NCBI GenBank assembly: GCA_035570275.1
Contig: DATMNI010000265.1
Location: forward strand, 1-16,178
Source: DATMNI01 sp035570275
Lineage (GTDB): Bacteria; Acidobacteriota; Terriglobia; Bryobacterales; Bryobacteraceae
DNA: 16,178 nucleotides
Reading direction: 5' to 3'
In this document: piece by piece, positions 12,757-16,178 of the stretch
Numbering within the stretch: position 1 is the first letter of the stretch
Layout of the letters: every line of letters starts with the position of its first letter
Program-made: the position numbers and the translations under genes
The notes under the pieces: generated by a model
Database searches by the model: none
What the model was told of the DNA's origin: nothing
Seen by the model: only the letters and a program-made list of their open reading frames with translations

Positions 12757-15700
12757 TTAAGCGATGGTAATGGTCAGAGTGATAAACTCTGTGGGTAATG
12801 GATTACCGCTGTGATCTACGGCCTGGATCGTGACCGTGAAGACACCCGCCAGGAATGCCCGATTGAACACAAGGTGGTTCGTAACGTCGATGGCGAAATC
12901 AGTGGTAAGAGCAGGGCCGCCGCTATCACTGCCGGTTACCCCGCTCACCGTATAAATAGTACCCGTCCCATCGCTAGCTAAGGTATCGACAAGCTGGACT
13001 GGGGACCCCGAGCTTGCAGTTGCCAAGGTTCCATTGGCTACCGTGTAGCTCAGGGTGGCGCCCGAGGTTGTTATTGTTGCCGCCGGCGTTACCCATATGG
13101 CGACGTTGTTGGTGCCGTTATATGGTTGGCTATTTGAACCACCGTTGGCGGTCAAGAAGACTTCGATCGGCACTTTCACCGCCACTGCACCCGCAACAAA
13201 TCCGGCTAGGGCGGTAACGCCGCTCATGGGAAGCATCGAAGGACCTGAGGCGGGAAGTTTTACGTTCACCTGATACAGGCCAGCGACTGCGTCGTTCGCC
13301 CATCCGGCATACAGGGAATTCACCCCGGTCAGATTACCGACCTTGACGTTAACCGTGGCTAAAGCAAAGCACGGTGCAAAGTTTCCCGAGTCGATCAACG
13401 CACTCTGTATCACCACGCCATCGAGGATGCTGGCCGCGGGTACGGCACCTGGGATACCTGCGACACTTTTGTAGTTGGCCGGCGAGAGACATTCAGTCTC
13501 AATGGCGCCGCCTGTCGTGCCGTTTGAGCCCGTCGAAAGCGGCGTGCCCAAACCGGTCAGGTAGATCGAAACGATATCGGAATTTCCCGCTGACGCCCGC
13601 ATGCGGGCTGGGTTCGTGGAACTGTTGACCGCGCCGCCGGGTATTAAGATCGCGCCCTGGCGGTTAGCATCGATCGTAAAAATGCCAGGATCGGCAGCCG
13701 CCGCGGGCACAGTCACAGTATTGCCGATTGCCGGGTTGGACACATTGTTGAAAGTCACCCAGACATCGTAAGAGGTGCCCGATACGAGCCCGCCCGGAGC
13801 CACCAGATTGATCTGGCTGTTGGTGGCGAATAACAGTGGGGCGTTAAAGCAGGTCGCTTTCAACGGGTTGACACAGAATTGGACCGAGAGAGTGCGTTGG
13901 CCAGCGTCAGGGGTGAGCGTGGTCGGATATATGAGAGTAGAGTCCAGAGTGGGGTACAGCACCTGGCCGTTTGTGCATCCCGTACCGCTGGAAGTACAGA
14001 AGTTGCTTCCGAAGATGGTGAGGAGGTCGTAAGGCGCGACGCCCGCCACCGCGGCGAATGTGGAAGCGCTCGTGACCCCACCCGTTTGGATGGTCGGCCC
14101 AGCGCCGATGAAGAGTGGGGTAGTGCTGGTAGCGGTACTGCAGACCGAACCGGCGGGATTGCAGACACCAATGGTCACCGTGGTGGCAGTCGAGAAGACT
14201 AAGGGCTCCGAAACTGAAGCTGCGGGTACTGTGATGGTCAGGATAATAGTAGAGGCGTTCACCACGTTGGCAGCGATGTAGGTGTCATTTTTCCACACGC
14301 CGGCAACGACAACTCCAACCTGCGTCTTCTGGGTAGCGTCGGTACTGGAAACGAACCCGGACCCGTAAAGCGTGACCATGAAGGTGGAGCCAGCCGGAGC
14401 CGTGGGCAAGTTTGTCGGGGTGATTCCGGTCAGGAAGGCGTTGGTCCCGGGCGCCTGGATGGTTATAATGAAGACGACAGTAATAGCCGTCCCGCCGGTT
14501 GGGGTGAGGATAACGCTGCCGGTAAGTGCGGTGCCAGGTTGCGCCCCGGCGAACGCTAAGGGATCGAAGGTGACGGAAATCGGCGTTCCGAAGCTATAAG
14601 CCAAACCCGAGAGTTGGCCGACGCTCGGATGCGCACTGGCGGGTGTTAACCCAATCGTGTATGCGATCGGCGAGCCGCTGGAGAGGGCAGTGATGGTGGC
14701 GGTTGGAAGGGGTTGCCCCACGCTCCATGTGAGATTCCGCGCTGTTCCTTCGGCCGTAGTGAGAACCGCGGCTGGGTTTTGCACTACCAGGGTGATGGGC
14801 ACGTTGGTATTCGCATAGCCCGCCACTTTGAGAGGGATATTGACAGGGGCGTAAGTCCCTGCCGTATAAGAATCGGCAACTTTCGTTACCGAGAAAGTTA
14901 TGGTAAAACCTGTCCCGCCCACTCCCCCGGTCCCGGTTTGGCCGCTGGTGTAATCCATGGTAAGCCAAGCAGGAAGCTGGCTCGTATCCACGGCGAAAAA
15001 CACGTTTTGGGCCGAATGCACAATGACGGCATCGGGTAAATTCGAAGCGCCGCCCTTGGTATAGGTTAAGACCCCCGCGGCAGTCTGTGTGAAGGTCAAA
15101 TACGGCGGACCGACAATCTGAAGAATTACGGTCAACGTCTTATTTCCGGTTCCCGGCGAGTTCAGCAGACGCAGTGTGGCCGTCTTGGTGCTGCCCACAT
15201 TGCCTGGGCCGCAGTATAAAGGTACAGAGGTTGCAGTGAATGAAACCGCCGGCGAGGCCGGACCCGCGACGGCAGCGTTGGCTGGGATTGAGAGCCATTG
15301 AGGCAGGGAGGTTGGATCTACGATGACCGGCGTGCCTCCACCCGGCGCAGAAGACGTGACGCTGAAGGGAGTGGATCCCGCCGAATACACGCCGGCCGTC
15401 AACGTGCAAGCGACCGTCAGAGTGCTGACTGAAGTGGCCAGTGGGGACGAGCCTGTGGTGCTAACCGTGATGGCCAGAGGTATCGTGATGTCGTTTGCAA
15501 TTGATCCGATGCCCACGGTTGATCTGATTTGCAATGATATATTGTTCACGCCCTGCGAGAGGCCGACGCAGCCTGGTGTTGGAGTGATCGTGTAGGTAAC
15601 CGTCCCGGTCGAAGCGTTAAAAAGCACGGCCCCAGCGGTCATCGATACTGAGACCCCCGTCAGTGGGGTAAAACCGACGAGGACTTGAGTGGTGGAGAGG

Positions 15701-15882
15701 GCGCCGGCGCTAGTGTCGGTGAGTTTGGCCGTCACCGAACCGCTGACCCCGGTGGTGGTGTCGCATTTGAGAGGAGCGACGGGGGTCGTGAGCGTACTCA
15801 GTACAGCGGCATTTGCGGTGCCCGTGCAAATTGCAAGCGCGAGCATTGCCAATGGAATTATTGAGAAGTGAGTTCGAAACAT
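12757..15882 (-). CDS. Large secreted Ig-like / TIG / TIGR03437-like protein
   Basis: 1041 aa on the minus strand from ATG 15882. An in-frame upstream start at 16122 was rejected because a signal peptide begins exactly at 15882 (hydrophobic core SIIPLAMLALAICTG, cleavage near TANA|AV) and AAAGGA lies 9 nt upstream. Residues about 25-475 are repeated beta-sandwich modules with BACON-like 'LPQWLSIP' and 'LPAWLTMD' motifs. About 478-590 resembles a TIG/IPT domain (GITPTNLP, VTLYGSGF). About 600-870 matches the TIGR03437-like Solibacter domain (APYDLLTIFGSNF, FATNSQINLVAPGG, PGIFT, GAILIPGGAVNSS, IVSIYLTGLGTP). The last about 100 residues look cadherin- or Ig-like. Function unknown; likely secreted or surface-exposed, perhaps adhesive. 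Its base composition looks lower in GC than that of its neighbours, typical of Thr/Ser/Val-rich surface proteins. Confidence 0.88.
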   Translation of the reverse strand: MFRTHFSIIPLAMLALAICTGTANAAVLSTLTTPVAPLKCDTTTGVSGSVTAKLTDTSAGALSTTQVLVGFTPLTGVSVSMTAGAVLFNASTGTVTYTITPTPGCVGLSQGVNNISLQIRSTVGIGSIANDITIPLAITVSTTGSSPLATSVSTLTVACTLTAGVYSAGSTPFSVTSSAPGGGTPVIVDPTSLPQWLSIPANAAVAGPASPAVSFTATSVPLYCGPGNVGSTKTATLRLLNSPGTGNKTLTVILQIVGPPYLTFTQTAAGVLTYTKGGASNLPDAVIVHSAQNVFFAVDTSQLPAWLTMDYTSGQTGTGGVGGTGFTITFSVTKVADSYTAGTYAPVNIPLKVAGYANTNVPITLVVQNPAAVLTTAEGTARNLTWSVGQPLPTATITALSSGSPIAYTIGLTPASAHPSVGQLSGLAYSFGTPISVTFDPLAFAGAQPGTALTGSVILTPTGGTAITVVFIITIQAPGTNAFLTGITPTNLPTAPAGSTFMVTLYGSGFVSSTDATQKTQVGVVVAGVWKNDTYIAANVVNASTIILTITVPAASVSEPLVFSTATTVTIGVCNPAGSVCSTATSTTPLFIGAGPTIQTGGVTSASTFAAVAGVAPYDLLTIFGSNFCTSSGTGCTNGQVLYPTLDSTLIYPTTLTPDAGQRTLSVQFCVNPLKATCFNAPLLFATNSQINLVAPGGLVSGTSYDVWVTFNNVSNPAIGNTVTVPAAAADPGIFTIDANRQGAILIPGGAVNSSTNPARMRASAGNSDIVSIYLTGLGTPLSTGSNGTTGGAIETECLSPANYKSVAGIPGAVPAASILDGVVIQSALIDSGNFAPCFALATVNVKVGNLTGVNSLYAGWANDAVAGLYQVNVKLPASGPSMLPMSGVTALAGFVAGAVAVKVPIEVFLTANGGSNSQPYNGTNNVAIWVTPAATITTSGATLSYTVANGTLATASSGSPVQLVDTLASDGTGTIYTVSGVTGSDSGGPALTTDFAIDVTNHLVFNRAFLAGVFTVTIQAVDHSGNPLPTEFITLTITIA

Positions 15883-16178
15883 ACGTTTAAATCCTTTTTC
15901 GGGTTGACCCGCGCTTCTTGCTTGGGCACAACACCCATATCGGCCAATTGGAGGTTTAAAGATAGAGACAGGGGAATAAAAAGCGAAATTAGTTGAAAAT
16001 GCCACCTTTGGCACCGCAAACCGGGGTCTTTGTCGTGCACGGCAAGGCCACTCGCTTAGAAGGCGTGAAATATTGTTCGTCAGGACCGAGGGGGCATAAA
16101 AATCAGATCCGCAACTCCGCAACTCAATTATTGTCGCTTACTGCCTCGGCCCCACCTCCTTGAAATGCCGCCCAGCTC
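15883..16178 (-). promoter_or_regulatory. Long upstream region of the secreted protein gene, with possible structured leader
   Basis: About 296 nt without a supported gene, presumably holding the promoter and 5' leader of the minus-strand gene. A hairpin TGCCA-N4-TGGCA sits at 16000-16013. On the minus strand it is preceded by a GC-rich block reading CACGACAAAGACCCCGG and GTTTGCGGTGCC (about 16043-16008). The 'ACAAAG...CCGG' look is reminiscent of c-di-GMP-I riboswitches, but the full consensus is not met. Nothing further was identified at the right edge of the window. Confidence 0.35.

Noticed and set aside
15883..16122. 80-residue N-terminal extension of the large secreted protein
   Set aside because: The internal ATG at 15882 has a ribosome site and starts a textbook signal peptide. 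The extension has no such features and would bury the signal.

Overview
The window looks like chromosomal DNA from a high-GC acidobacterium, most likely Bryobacterales (a 'Candidatus Solibacter'-like lineage). This is inferred from four things: an Oar-type TonB-dependent receptor with an N-terminal carboxypeptidase-regulatory-like domain, a large secreted protein with the C-terminal domain first defined in Solibacter (TIGR03437-like), a one-polypeptide NfnA-NfnB-type flavoprotein, and several small intergenic palindromic repeat families. No database search was run; family names come from motif recognition.

Layout. 2-337: 3' end of an unrecognised gene. 583-4988 (+): a tight three-gene set coding for a small secreted protein, a secreted DUF5666-like repeat protein and a 954-aa outer-membrane receptor; spacings of 15 and 11 nt imply one transcript dedicated to the cell envelope. 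5216-6325 (+): a PHP-fold metal-dependent phosphoesterase-like protein. 6326-7246: gene-poor, with one plausible 46-aa membrane protein. 7247-7753 (-): a hemerythrin with all seven iron ligands. 7811-8240: a small mobile-element zone in which a REP-associated transposase (RAYT) core without its tyrosine region is enclosed by long imperfect inverted repeats and palindromes, and flanked by 7-bp repeat tracts. 8243-9481 (-): serA, the first enzyme of serine synthesis. 9482-9607: a divergent control region with a twin-hairpin repeat and a nested operator-like palindrome. 9608-12608 (+): an Nfn/Sud-type fusion flavoprotein followed after 1 nt by a zinc-ribbon rubrerythrin. 12698-12723: a terminator for the minus-strand gene. 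12757-15882 (-): a 1041-aa secreted Ig-like/TIG/TIGR03437-like protein with a leader of up to about 300 nt.

How the genes work together. The fusion flavoprotein can exchange electrons between NADH, NADPH and ferredoxin, and the rubrerythrin needs reducing equivalents to reduce peroxide, so the two are a plausible redox or oxidative-stress unit. The nearby hemerythrin is another non-heme di-iron, oxygen-related protein but is not in that operon. The receptor operon and the TIGR03437-like protein belong to the envelope and secreted proteome. The observations most worth a second look are the RAYT-core element, the operator-like palindrome in front of the Nfn fusion, the Nfn-rubrerythrin pairing, and the unexplained leader of the secreted protein.
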